15,127 nucleotides of DNA from JBPCPM01 sp050999155 (GTDB lineage Bacteria; Actinomycetota; Thermoleophilia; Solirubrobacterales; 70-9). Under the pieces are notes generated by a model. That model was not told the DNA's origin. It worked only from the letters and a program-made list of their open reading frames with translations, and ran no database searches. This document shows positions 1-10,016 of the stretch, piece after piece. Numbering within the stretch: the first letter of the stretch is position 1; every line of letters begins with the position of its first letter. The stretch is from contig JBPCPM010000022.1 in assembly GCA_050999155.1 (NCBI GenBank), positions 1-15,127 on the forward strand, written 5' to 3'. Made by a program: the position numbers and the translations under genes.

Positions 1-142
<142 letters not shown>

Positions 143-1018
143 GAGGCGCTGGTGGACCTCGTAGCGGTGACGCCCGGGGGCCACGTCGAGGACAGCTCGA
201 CCTTCGAGGCCCGGTTCGGCGGGGCGATGGGCAACGTCGCCCTCGCCGCGCGCCGTGCCGGCGCCCCAGTCGCGTTGGCCGGCGGGGTGGGCGACGATGG
301 CTGGGGTCGATGGCTGCTGGACCGCCTGCTGTCCGACGGCGTCGAGACGCGGTGGTTCTCGGCCGTCCCGGGGATGCAGACCCCGGTGGCGTTCGTCACC
401 ATCGACGCCACCGGCGAACCGGCGTTCTCGGTCTACGGCGCCGGAATCGAGGACGGGCTGCGGTCGGTGGCCGACAACCTCGACGAGGCGGTGGAGCAGT
501 CCTCGGCCCTGGCCATCGGGTCCAACACGCTCGTCGGCACCCTCGAGCGCGCACTGACCCTGCGGGCCGTCCAGTACGCGAAGGAACTCGGTCGTCCGGT
601 CTGCCTGGACCCCAACCTCCGGCCCGACCGCTGGCCCGACCTCGCCCTCGCCGTTGAGATGTGTCTCGAGATCGTGGCCGACGCCTTCCTCGTGCGAACC
701 AACCACCACGAGGCGCGAGAACTGACCGGCGAGCAGGACCCGGGCGCGGCCGCCGAGGCCCTGTGCTCGGCGGGGGCCCGGCTGGCGGTGGTCACCCGCG
801 GCTCGGAGATCGTGGCGATGCGCGGCGGCGCGACCGCCGACGAACCAGGGCAGCGGGTCGACGTCGTCTCCACGCTGGGGGCCGGAGATGCCTTCTTCGG
901 GACCCTGATCGCCGGGCTCCATGCGGGCGGGTGGACGCCCGACGCGGGAACGGCCGCCCTCGGGCCGGCGATCGAAGCGGGCGCCCAGGCCTGCACCCGC
1001 CTTGGCGCCCAGCCGTGA
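143..1018 (+). CDS. PfkB-family sugar kinase (fructokinase-like), 5' truncated
   Basis: Cytosolic ATP-dependent kinase of the PfkB/ribokinase family, probably phosphorylating a sugar such as fructose; the exact substrate cannot be read from sequence. In-frame codons 143-151 read Glu-Ala-Leu before the GTG at 152. This continues the family N-terminal motif GEALVDLV, so the GTG at 152 is an internal Val codon and the true start is lost in the poly-C tract. Counting from 152, a GGAMGNVALAARRAG stretch near residue 24 matches the first PfkB signature, DPNLRP lies mid-protein, and TLGAGDAF (about 241-248) holds the anion hole and catalytic Asp246. The usual Asp of the DTxGAGD signature is Ser here. 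The 288 visible residues are slightly short of the family's 300-330, consistent with loss of the first 15-20. It is followed after 43 bases by the endonuclease III gene on the same strand. Confidence 0.85.
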   Translation, partial: EALVDLVAVTPGGHVEDSSTFEARFGGAMGNVALAARRAGAPVALAGGVGDDGWGRWLLDRLLSDGVETRWFSAVPGMQTPVAFVTIDATGEPAFSVYGAGIEDGLRSVADNLDEAVEQSSALAIGSNTLVGTLERALTLRAVQYAKELGRPVCLDPNLRPDRWPDLALAVEMCLEIVADAFLVRTNHHEARELTGEQDPGAAAEALCSAGARLAVVTRGSEIVAMRGGATADEPGQRVDVVSTLGAGDAFFGTLIAGLHAGGWTPDAGTAALGPAIEAGAQACTRLGAQP

Positions 1019-1061
1019 ACGGGCCGCCCGGGCGAACCGGGGCCGCCGGTAAGGCGGTCCG

Positions 1062-1766
1062 GTGAATGCGGCCGGGTGGCGTCCGCCGCCGAAGGACCGG
1101 GTGCGCCGGGTGCAGCAGCGCCTGCGCGAGGTCTACGGCGTCCCGCGAAACGTCCCCCACAGCCGCCCCGTCGACGAGCTTGTGCTGACCGTCCTGTCCC
1201 AGAGCACCTCCGATCGCAACCGCGACCGCGCCTACGCCCAGCTCACCCGGACGTTCCCCGACTGGGCCGCCGTGCGCGACGCCCCGCCGGCCGAGGTCGT
1301 AGATGCGATCCGCGGCGGCGGGCTGGCCAACCAGAAGGCCCCCCGGATCCAGGCGATCCTCCGCGGACTCGGGTCCGAGCTCGACCTTGGGTGGCTCCGC
1401 ACCGCCGACCGGGAACGGGCCCTGGAGTTCCTCGTATCGCTGCCGGGCGTCGGTCGCAAGACCGCCGCCTGCGTGCTGCTGTTCAGCTACGGGCACCCCG
1501 AGCCGCCCGTGGACGTCCACGTAGGACGGGTCGGAGCCCGATTGGGGCTGCTGCCGGAGTCGGGGACGGCGGACCGGCTCCACGACGACATGCGCTCGAC
1601 GTTGCGCGACCTCGATCCGCACGAGATCCACATCAACCTCCTGCGCCACGGTCGCCGGACCTGCCGTCCGGATCCCCACTGCGAACGGTGCGACCTGAGA
1701 CGGATGTGCCCGTGGCAGCGAGAGCACGGGTCCTGGGCGTCGCCGTCCTCGAAGGCAACGAAGTAG
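1062..1766 (+). CDS. nth: Endonuclease III-like DNA glycosylase/AP lyase
   Basis: Base-excision repair enzyme of the HhH-GPD family; members remove oxidised pyrimidines and cut at abasic sites. The protein has 234 residues (E. coli Nth has 211) and starts at GTG 1062 behind a weak AAGG. LSQSTSD (45-51) fits the DNA-binding helix region. The helix-hairpin-helix is LPGVGRKTA (127-135) with the catalytic Lys at 133, and VDVHVGRV (150-157) carries the catalytic Asp151. Four cysteines at 201, 207, 210 and 216 should bind a [4Fe-4S] cluster, but their spacing is C-x5-C-x2-C-x5-C, one residue shorter in the first gap than in classical Nth. The family call is secure; the substrate range, and whether it belongs to a separate Nth-like branch, is open. 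The stop lies 32 bases before the cytochrome start. Confidence 0.9.
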   Translation: MNAAGWRPPPKDRVRRVQQRLREVYGVPRNVPHSRPVDELVLTVLSQSTSDRNRDRAYAQLTRTFPDWAAVRDAPPAEVVDAIRGGGLANQKAPRIQAILRGLGSELDLGWLRTADRERALEFLVSLPGVGRKTAACVLLFSYGHPEPPVDVHVGRVGARLGLLPESGTADRLHDDMRSTLRDLDPHEIHINLLRHGRRTCRPDPHCERCDLRRMCPWQREHGSWASPSSKATK

Positions 1767-1798
1767 ACTTCTCGCGCCCCGGAGCCGGGGCTTTGCTG

Positions 1799-2185
1799 AT
1801 GAGCACGCGCACGATCGTCATCTTCTCCGCCGTCGCCCTCGTCCTCGGGGTCCTCATCCCCCTGTGGGCGATCAACTCTGAGGGAGCGGGCAACAATGTA
1901 ATCGGCGAGGACGTGACGGTCACGGTGGCCGATGCGGCCGAGCAGCGTGCCATCTTCAATGAGAATTGTGGGACCTGCCACGCCCTGAAGGCCGCGGGCA
2001 CCGACGGCGTCGTCGGGCCGAGCCTCGACGAGCTGCTCGGCGGCGGCCAGACAGAGGCCAACCGGATCCGCGTCCTGAACGCGATCGACAACGGCGTCGC
2101 CGGCCGGATGCCCGCCGGGATCCTCCGCAACGAACGCGCCGAGCGCGTCGCCGACTACGTCGCGCAGACCGCCGGCCAGCGCTAG
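1799..2185 (+). CDS. Membrane-anchored class I cytochrome c
   Basis: Small 128-residue haem protein that probably shuttles electrons on the outer face of the cytoplasmic membrane. An uncleaved signal anchor spans about residues 5-24, followed by a flexible linker. The haem-binding CxxCH motif is CGTCH at 57-61, and Met104 in GRMPAG is the likely second axial ligand. The domain ends in a helix (about 113-125) typical of mono-haem cytochromes c. I chose ATG 1799. An in-frame TTG at 1793 lies 8 bases after GGAG (1781-1784) and is a real alternative that adds two residues. The reading frame stays open far upstream inside nth, but that part is only a shadow of nth. Its redox partners are not in the window. 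The gene may be cotranscribed with nth, though no functional link is evident. Confidence 0.85.
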   Translation: MSTRTIVIFSAVALVLGVLIPLWAINSEGAGNNVIGEDVTVTVADAAEQRAIFNENCGTCHALKAAGTDGVVGPSLDELLGGGQTEANRIRVLNAIDNGVAGRMPAGILRNERAERVADYVAQTAGQR

Positions 2186-2195
2186 CTCCTCCCGA

Positions 2196-2207
2196 CCCCC
2201 CCCCCCC
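2196..2207. repeat. Run of 12 C after the cytochrome gene
   Basis: Twelve consecutive C lie 11 bases after the cytochrome c stop, in non-coding DNA. It could be a real slippage-prone homopolymer, or its length could be a sequencing error like the tract at the window start. It does not affect any coding frame. Confidence 0.7.
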
Positions 2208-2254
2208 GCCGGGATCGGCCCAGATGCACCGCCCAACCGGCGTGGGAGGAGATA

Positions 2255-2271
2255 ACCCGCCAACCGCGGGT
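2255..2271 (+). terminator. Weak hairpin after the cytochrome gene
   Basis: Perfect 6-bp stem ACCCGC/GCGGGT with a 5-base loop, between the cytochrome c stop and the dnaK promoter. No T-rich tail follows, so it is at best a weak intrinsic terminator; it could also be chance in GC-rich DNA. Confidence 0.25.
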
Positions 2272-2283
2272 GATAGACCCGAC

Positions 2284-2312
2284 TCGACACGTCGGCGAAT
2301 ATCTGTCATACT
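2284..2312 (+). promoter_or_regulatory. Putative dnaK promoter (-35 TCGACA, -10 CATACT)
   Basis: TCGACA at 2284-2289 differs at one position from the TTGACA consensus, and CATACT at 2307-2312 resembles a housekeeping -10. The spacer is exactly 17 bases. The transcript would start near 2319, giving a leader of about 87 bases before dnaK. The -10 lies inside the inverted repeat at 2299-2325, as expected for a repressed promoter. The inference is from sequence only. Confidence 0.5.
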
Positions 2313-2325
2313 GCCACTAAGATTT
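2299..2325. promoter_or_regulatory. Inverted repeat over dnaK promoter, candidate HspR operator
   Basis: Arms ATATCT (2299-2304) and AGATTT (2320-2325) pair at 5 of 6 positions around a 15-base centre. The same arms and spacing occur before clpB at 7014-7040. Read inward, the right half-site is AAATCTTAGTG and the best clpB half-site is AAATCTCAGTG (10 of 11 identical). Counting the inner AGT/ACT as part of the arms leaves a 7-base centre, the geometry of the HspR operator HAIR (CTTGAGT-N7-ACTCAAG), although the canonical arm sequence is absent. It covers the -10 and the predicted start site. Assignment to HspR is inference. Confidence 0.5.
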
Positions 2326-2336
2326 TTTGTGCATCC

Positions 2337-2378
2337 CCGGTGGCGCCGTGCGGGCCATGCTGGCCCCGGACCCACCGG
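2337..2378 (+). other. Nested stem-loop in the dnaK mRNA leader
   Basis: CCGGTGG (2337-2343) pairs perfectly with CCACCGG (2372-2378). Inside it GGGCC (2352-2356) pairs with GGCCC (2362-2366) around a 5-base loop. The structure ends 13 bases before the dnaK Shine-Dalgarno, which stays single-stranded. It may therefore stabilise or expose the ribosome site rather than mask it. Function is unknown, and GC-rich DNA yields such stems by chance. Confidence 0.4.
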
Positions 2379-2391
2379 AACCCGCTTCGAC

Positions 2392-2399
2392 AAAGGAGG
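2392..2399 (+). promoter_or_regulatory. Strong dnaK ribosome binding site
   Basis: AAAGGAGG lies 6 bases before ATG 2406 and fixes the dnaK start, ruling out in-frame extensions upstream. It is one of the best Shine-Dalgarno matches in the window, fitting a highly expressed chaperone. Confidence 0.85.
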
Positions 2400-2405
2400 C
2401 ATTTC

Positions 2406-4310
<1,905 letters not shown>

Positions 4311-4313
4311 GCC

Positions 4314-5012
4314 ATGGACGACCAGGCGGAGAACACCGCTGGGCACTCGCCTGCCCCCGACCCGCCGCCGGAGGATCCCGGCGCCGGGTCCGGTCAGGCC
4401 CCGGGCCCGCACGACGCCGAGCCGGCCCCCGTCCACGCCGAGCCGCTGCCGGTCGACGCCGCGGGTGCCGTCGTCATCGAGGACCCGGTGCCCGCCGAGC
4501 AGGAGGGGGCCGAGACCGTCGAGGAGGCCGACGTCGTCGTCGAAGAAGACGAGCTGACGACGGCCCGCCGCGAGCGCGACGAGTACCTGGCGCTGGCCCA
4601 GCGCTCCCGGGCAGACTTCGAGAACTTCCGGAAACGCGCGTCGGCCGAGGCCAAGGACGCGGAGGTCCGAGGACGGACGAAGGTGGCGTCCGCGCTGCTC
4701 CCAGCGATCGACAACCTCGAACGCGCGCTGCTGGCCAACGGGCTCGACCCGGCCGTGGCGGCCGAGGGTGAGGCGGATGATCTCGGCACCGGCGTGCTGA
4801 TGGTTTACCGCGACCTCGTCTCCTCGCTGCACAGTCTCGGGCTCGAGGCCTACGGGCCGGGGGACGAGCGCTTCGACCCCGAGCACCACGAGGCGATCAC
4901 CGCGATCCCCGCCGAGGGTCGTGAGGCCGGCGAGATCGTCGATGTCGTCGCCAAGGGCTACCGGCTCGACGGCCGTGTGGTTCGCGCGGCCCGGGTCGTG
5001 GTGGCCCGGTAG
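4314..5012 (+). CDS. grpE: Nucleotide exchange factor GrpE
   Basis: Releases ADP from DnaK and resets the Hsp70 cycle; works as a dimer. It has 232 residues, longer than E. coli GrpE (197) because of an acidic, Pro/Ala-rich, probably disordered N-terminus (about 1-79). A long charged helix follows (about 80-125), then LPAIDNLERAL (129-139), and the C-terminal beta domain with FDPEHHEAI (187-195) and the signature VVAKGYRLDGRVVRAARVVV (211-230). ATG 4314 lies 3 bases after the dnaK stop without a clear Shine-Dalgarno at normal distance, so translation is probably coupled to dnaK. Second gene of the operon. Confidence 0.96.
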   Translation: MDDQAENTAGHSPAPDPPPEDPGAGSGQAPGPHDAEPAPVHAEPLPVDAAGAVVIEDPVPAEQEGAETVEEADVVVEEDELTTARRERDEYLALAQRSRADFENFRKRASAEAKDAEVRGRTKVASALLPAIDNLERALLANGLDPAVAAEGEADDLGTGVLMVYRDLVSSLHSLGLEAYGPGDERFDPEHHEAITAIPAEGREAGEIVDVVAKGYRLDGRVVRAARVVVAR

Positions 5013-5016
5013 GAGG
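5011..5016 (+). promoter_or_regulatory. dnaJ ribosome binding site overlapping the grpE stop
   Basis: AGGAGG shares its first two bases with the TAG stop of grpE and lies 8 bases before ATG 5025. It sets the dnaJ start and suggests that translation of grpE and dnaJ is coupled. Confidence 0.75.
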
Positions 5017-5024
5017 CGGATCGA

Positions 5025-6125
5025 ATGGCTGCCACCGATCCCTACGAGATCCTCGGCGTCGACCGCAAGGCGTCGGCCGAGGAGATCAAGCGCGTGTACC
5101 GCACGCTCGCCCGCGACAACCACCCCGACCGCAACCCCGACGACGCGCGGGCCGAGGAGCGCTTCAAGGAGATCCAGGGCGCCTACGACACGCTCTCGGA
5201 TCCCGAGAAGCGCAAGGCCTACGACCAGGGCGGCGCGTTCGGCAGCTTCGACCCGCGCAACTTCGGCGGCGGCGTGGTCGGCGACATGGGCGACATGCTC
5301 TCCGGCCTGTTCAACCGCGGCCGCGGCGGCCAGGGCCCTGGGCGAGGCCGCGACCTCGAGACCGAGGTGCGCCTGTCGTTCGAGCAGGCCATCGAGGGCG
5401 CGCAGGTCGCCGTCACGGTGCCCAAGCTCGACAGCTGCCCCACCTGCACGGGGACGGGGGCGCGGCCCGGCACCCGGCCGACCGTCTGTCCCCGCTGCGA
5501 GGGTCGGGGCGTGGACAACCAGAGCCAGGGGCTCTTCTCCATCTCCCATCCCTGCCCACAGTGCAACGGCCGCGGCGCGATCATCGAGCACCCCTGCAGC
5601 ACCTGCAGGGGCTCGGGCCGGACCCGGCAGACCAAGCGCTACAAGGTCAACGTCCCCCCGGGGGTCCGCGACGGGACCCGCATCCGCCTGGCCGGCAAGG
5701 GCGAGGCCGGTGACGGCGTCGCGCCCGCCGGCGACCTGTTCGTCACGACCCGCGTCACCCCCTCGCCGATCTTCCGCCAGCGCGACGACGGCAACCTCGA
5801 GGTCACGGTGCCGATCTCGGTGGCCGAGGCGATCCAGGGCGGGACCGTCGAGGTTCCGACCCTCGATGGCAGCAAGCGGATCCGCGTCTCCGAGGGCACC
5901 CAGCACGGCGCCCAGCAGCGGCTGCGCGGCGAGGGACCGCCCCGGCCAAAGGGAACGGGACGCGGCGACATCCACTACCGCCTGGTGATCGACGTGCCGC
6001 GCAACCTCAACCGCAAGCAGCGCAAGGCCGTCGAGGAACTGGCGGACGCGTTCAACGGGCACGACCCGCGCGAGCGGCTGCTCGCCGGCGTCCGCGCCGA
6101 CGAGCAGGGCACGGACGACACGTGA
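5025..6125 (+). CDS. dnaJ: Chaperone DnaJ (Hsp40, type I)
   Basis: J-domain co-chaperone that delivers substrates to DnaK and triggers its ATPase. It is 366 residues. The J domain covers about 4-68 with the essential HPD at 33-35. A Gly/Phe-type linker (about 69-109) is followed by a zinc domain with four CxxCxGxG repeats, whose cysteine pairs are 138/141, 155/158, 177/180 and 191/194. Two beta-sandwich substrate domains and a C-terminal dimer region complete the type I layout. The Phe content of the linker is modest. ATG 5025 follows AGGAGG. The stop is 25 bases before hspR; third gene of the operon. Confidence 0.97.
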   Translation: MAATDPYEILGVDRKASAEEIKRVYRTLARDNHPDRNPDDARAEERFKEIQGAYDTLSDPEKRKAYDQGGAFGSFDPRNFGGGVVGDMGDMLSGLFNRGRGGQGPGRGRDLETEVRLSFEQAIEGAQVAVTVPKLDSCPTCTGTGARPGTRPTVCPRCEGRGVDNQSQGLFSISHPCPQCNGRGAIIEHPCSTCRGSGRTRQTKRYKVNVPPGVRDGTRIRLAGKGEAGDGVAPAGDLFVTTRVTPSPIFRQRDDGNLEVTVPISVAEAIQGGTVEVPTLDGSKRIRVSEGTQHGAQQRLRGEGPPRPKGTGRGDIHYRLVIDVPRNLNRKQRKAVEELADAFNGHDPRERLLAGVRADEQGTDDT

Positions 6126-6150
6126 CCGCGACCGCCGAAGGACACCGGCG

Positions 6151-6630
6151 GTGACCCGCCGCCAGGTCCACATCCGAGCCTCGGTCTCCAGCGACCGGGG
6201 CGTGTTCATGATCTCGGTGGCGGCCGACCTGGCCGGCATGCACCCGCAGACCCTGCGGATGTACGAGCAGCGGGGGCTGATCGCCCCCAAGCGGTCGCCG
6301 AAGAACACCCGCCTGTACTCCCAGGACGATGTCGAGCGCCTGCGCCGCATCCAAGACCTCACCAACGAGCAGGGCCTGAATCTCGCCGGGGTCGAAGCCG
6401 TGCTGGAGCTCGAGCAGCAACTCGAGCGCACGCGGGTACGGCTCGAGCGGATGAAGCGCCGCGCCGAGGAGCTCGAAGCCGAGATGGAGTCCGAGCTCGA
6501 ACGGGTCCGCCAGTCGTTCAAGGCCGAGCTCGTGCCCTACGAGGAGCCGGGTCAGGCGCTGGTGCCCCGGGAGCAGGCCGGCCCGGTACGGATCCGAGTC
6601 CAGCGTGGGAAGGCCCGAAAGCGCACCTGA
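6151..6630 (+). CDS. hspR: Heat-shock repressor HspR (MerR family)
   Basis: MerR-type DNA-binding protein; in actinobacteria HspR represses the dnaK operon and clpB, with DnaK acting as co-repressor. It is 159 residues. The winged helix-turn-helix starts at MISVAADLAGMHPQTLRMYE (20-39), continues through NTRLYS (52-57) and LRRIQDL, and reaches the HspR-typical GLNLAGV (75-81). A coiled coil of heptad-like Glu/Arg residues (about 83-125) should mediate dimers, and the tail is basic. GTG 6151 was chosen because GAAGGA (6137-6142) lies 8 bases upstream. Fourth gene of the operon, so it probably represses its own synthesis. Candidate operators are seen at dnaK and clpB; they differ from the canonical HAIR sequence. 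Confidence 0.93.
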   Translation: MTRRQVHIRASVSSDRGVFMISVAADLAGMHPQTLRMYEQRGLIAPKRSPKNTRLYSQDDVERLRRIQDLTNEQGLNLAGVEAVLELEQQLERTRVRLERMKRRAEELEAEMESELERVRQSFKAELVPYEEPGQALVPREQAGPVRIRVQRGKARKRT

Positions 6631-6635
6631 GGTGC
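6623..6635. terminator. Small hairpin around the hspR stop codon
   Basis: GCACC (6623-6627) pairs with GGTGC (6631-6635), leaving the TGA stop as the 3-base loop. It is the only stem at the end of the heat-shock operon, in the 27-base gap before the convergent gene. No T-tract follows, so terminator function is doubtful. Confidence 0.2.
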
Positions 6636-6657
6636 ACGGGCCGGGATATGGCGTCCG

Positions 6658-6963
6658 CTAGCTGCCGATCCGCTCGCGGTGCTTGCAGCCCGGCCAGCAG
6701 CAGGGGCGGCGCTGACCCTCCTCCAGCTCCTCCCGGGTCCGGCGAATGCGGCGTTCCCGGGTTGCTTCGCGCTTGGCGTCCTCGACCCAGCAGATGAACT
6801 CGTTGCGGGCCAGGGGCGTGATGTCCTTCCAGGCCTCGAGCGCCGTGGGGCTGACGATCAGCCCCTCGCGCAGGTCGGCGGGGAGGGAGTGCACCACCCC
6901 GCCGGGAAGCCGCTGGCTGCTCTCGAGAGCCACGTTCTCGTCGAGCCTACCAGCAGCGCACAC
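6658..6963 (-). CDS. YdeI/OmpD-associated family small protein
   Basis: A 101-residue protein of unknown biochemical role. It matches the YdeI/OmpD-associated family by its C-terminal half: an LPADL...AL segment (27-42), then TPLARNEFICWVEDAKR (49-65), the basic helix TRERRIRRTREEL (68-80) and the terminal RRPCCWPGCKHR (85-96) with three cysteines. These are family hallmarks, so this minus-strand frame is real rather than a shadow. The start is taken as GTG 6963; an in-frame stop lies 12 bases upstream, so no longer start is possible. A Shine-Dalgarno is not obvious and a shorter start is possible. It runs divergently from clpB (106 bases between starts) and converges on hspR with 27 bases between stops. 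Its position raises the possibility of heat-shock control. Confidence 0.75.
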   Translation of the reverse strand: MCAAGRLDENVALESSQRLPGGVVHSLPADLREGLIVSPTALEAWKDITPLARNEFICWVEDAKREATRERRIRRTREELEEGQRRPCCWPGCKHRERIGS

Positions 6964-7013
6964 CCGTTTCCGTCATCCGCCCAGGCGGGCAGATCCGGGC
7001 TCCGGCGGCGCCG

Positions 7014-7040
7014 AAATCTCAGTGTTACTGACGTAGATTT
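7014..7040. promoter_or_regulatory. Inverted repeat before clpB, candidate HspR operator
   Basis: AAATCT (7014-7019) and AGATTT (7035-7040) are perfect inverted arms separated by 15 bases. The core also contains CAGT-GTT-ACTG (7020-7030). The layout matches the repeat before dnaK (2299-2325). It overlaps the expected -35 region of the clpB promoter and lies in the divergent region shared with the YdeI-family gene, so it could control both. Binding by HspR is inferred from family knowledge and shared geometry, not shown. Confidence 0.5.
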
Positions 7041-7055
7041 TCCTCCATCGCTCGC

Positions 7056-7061
7056 TATACT
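7056..7061 (+). promoter_or_regulatory. clpB -10 element, likely leaderless start
   Basis: TATACT matches the -10 consensus at 5 of 6 positions and ends 8 bases before ATG 7070. Transcription would start at or within a base or two of the A of the start codon. There is no Shine-Dalgarno, so clpB mRNA is probably leaderless, as is common in actinobacteria. No good -35 is visible; the right arm of the inverted repeat occupies that position. Confidence 0.6.
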
Positions 7062-7069
7062 GGGCTGAC

Positions 7070-9667
<2,598 letters not shown>

Positions 9668-9702
9668 TCTGGCCGCCCAGCGTCGATGGAGATCACGACT
9701 GC

Positions 9703-9708
9703 TACCAT
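9703..9708 (+). promoter_or_regulatory. Possible -10 of the toxin-antitoxin operon
   Basis: TACCAT keeps the TA...T pattern of a -10 and ends 6 bases before ATG 9715. The mRNA would start at the antitoxin start codon, that is, leaderless; there is no Shine-Dalgarno. No convincing -35 is visible, so confidence is limited. Confidence 0.4.
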
Positions 9709-9714
9709 GACTGC

Positions 9715-10014
9715 ATGGCGCAGGTGACATTGCGAGTCGACGACGGTCTGGCCTCAAGGCTCAAGCAGGTGGCATCCGGCAGGGATCAGAGCGTGAACGC
9801 GTTCGCCACCGCAGTCCTGCGCGCAGCCGTCGATCCCGAGCTCGCGGGTGACGAGGCCGCGCAGCTGCGCGAGCGCCTCGACCGGGCGGGGCTGCTGGTC
9901 GGCTGGCCACAGAGGTCGGACCCCGGACCCGACGAGCAAGCCGTCGACGATGCCCGGCGGCGGGCCGGGTCGGGGACTCAGCTGTCGAGCCTCGTGACCG
10001 AGGGCCGTCGCTGA
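9715..10014 (+). CDS. Ribbon-helix-helix antitoxin (VapB-like)
   Basis: A 99-residue protein whose first 45 residues fit a ribbon-helix-helix DNA-binding fold: strand QVTLRVDD (3-10), helix GLASRLKQVA (11-20), a turn with Gly-Arg-Asp-Gln, then helix SVNAFATAVLRAAV (26-39). Such proteins bind as dimers to their own promoter. The charged, probably flexible C-terminal half, with Arg- and Asp-rich stretches, would wrap the toxin. ATG 9715 has no Shine-Dalgarno but a -10-like element just before it. Its stop lies 2 bases before the PIN-domain toxin, the classic antitoxin-first order. It follows clpB by 47 bases on the same strand. The antitoxin call rests mainly on this pairing and fold. Confidence 0.75.
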   Translation: MAQVTLRVDDGLASRLKQVASGRDQSVNAFATAVLRAAVDPELAGDEAAQLRERLDRAGLLVGWPQRSDPGPDEQAVDDARRRAGSGTQLSSLVTEGRR

Positions 10015-10016
10015 CG

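Noticed and set aside
1041..1059. Hairpin CCGCC/GGCGG covering the weak nth ribosome site as a translational switch
   Set aside because: The stem is short, contains a wobble extension and arises easily in GC-rich spacer; no supporting signal.
792..1727. Minus-strand open frame of 311 codons opposite the sugar kinase and nth
   Set aside because: It lies opposite intact catalytic motifs of two genes and has no motif of its own.
1076..1798. N-terminal extension of the cytochrome c frame into nth
   Set aside because: The frame is open by chance; the extension is Arg/Pro/Ala-rich and lies out of frame over nth, while the signal anchor begins right after ATG 1799.
2226..2405. Possible small gene in the dnaK leader (ATG at 2224 or upstream of dnaK in frame)
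   Set aside because: The region holds a promoter, operator and leader stem; the reading frames have Arg/Pro-rich shadow composition and no ribosome site.
2196..2405. Canonical HAIR operator CTTGAGT-N7-ACTCAAG upstream of dnaK
   Set aside because: The canonical sequence is not present on either strand here; only the variant repeat with different arms is seen.
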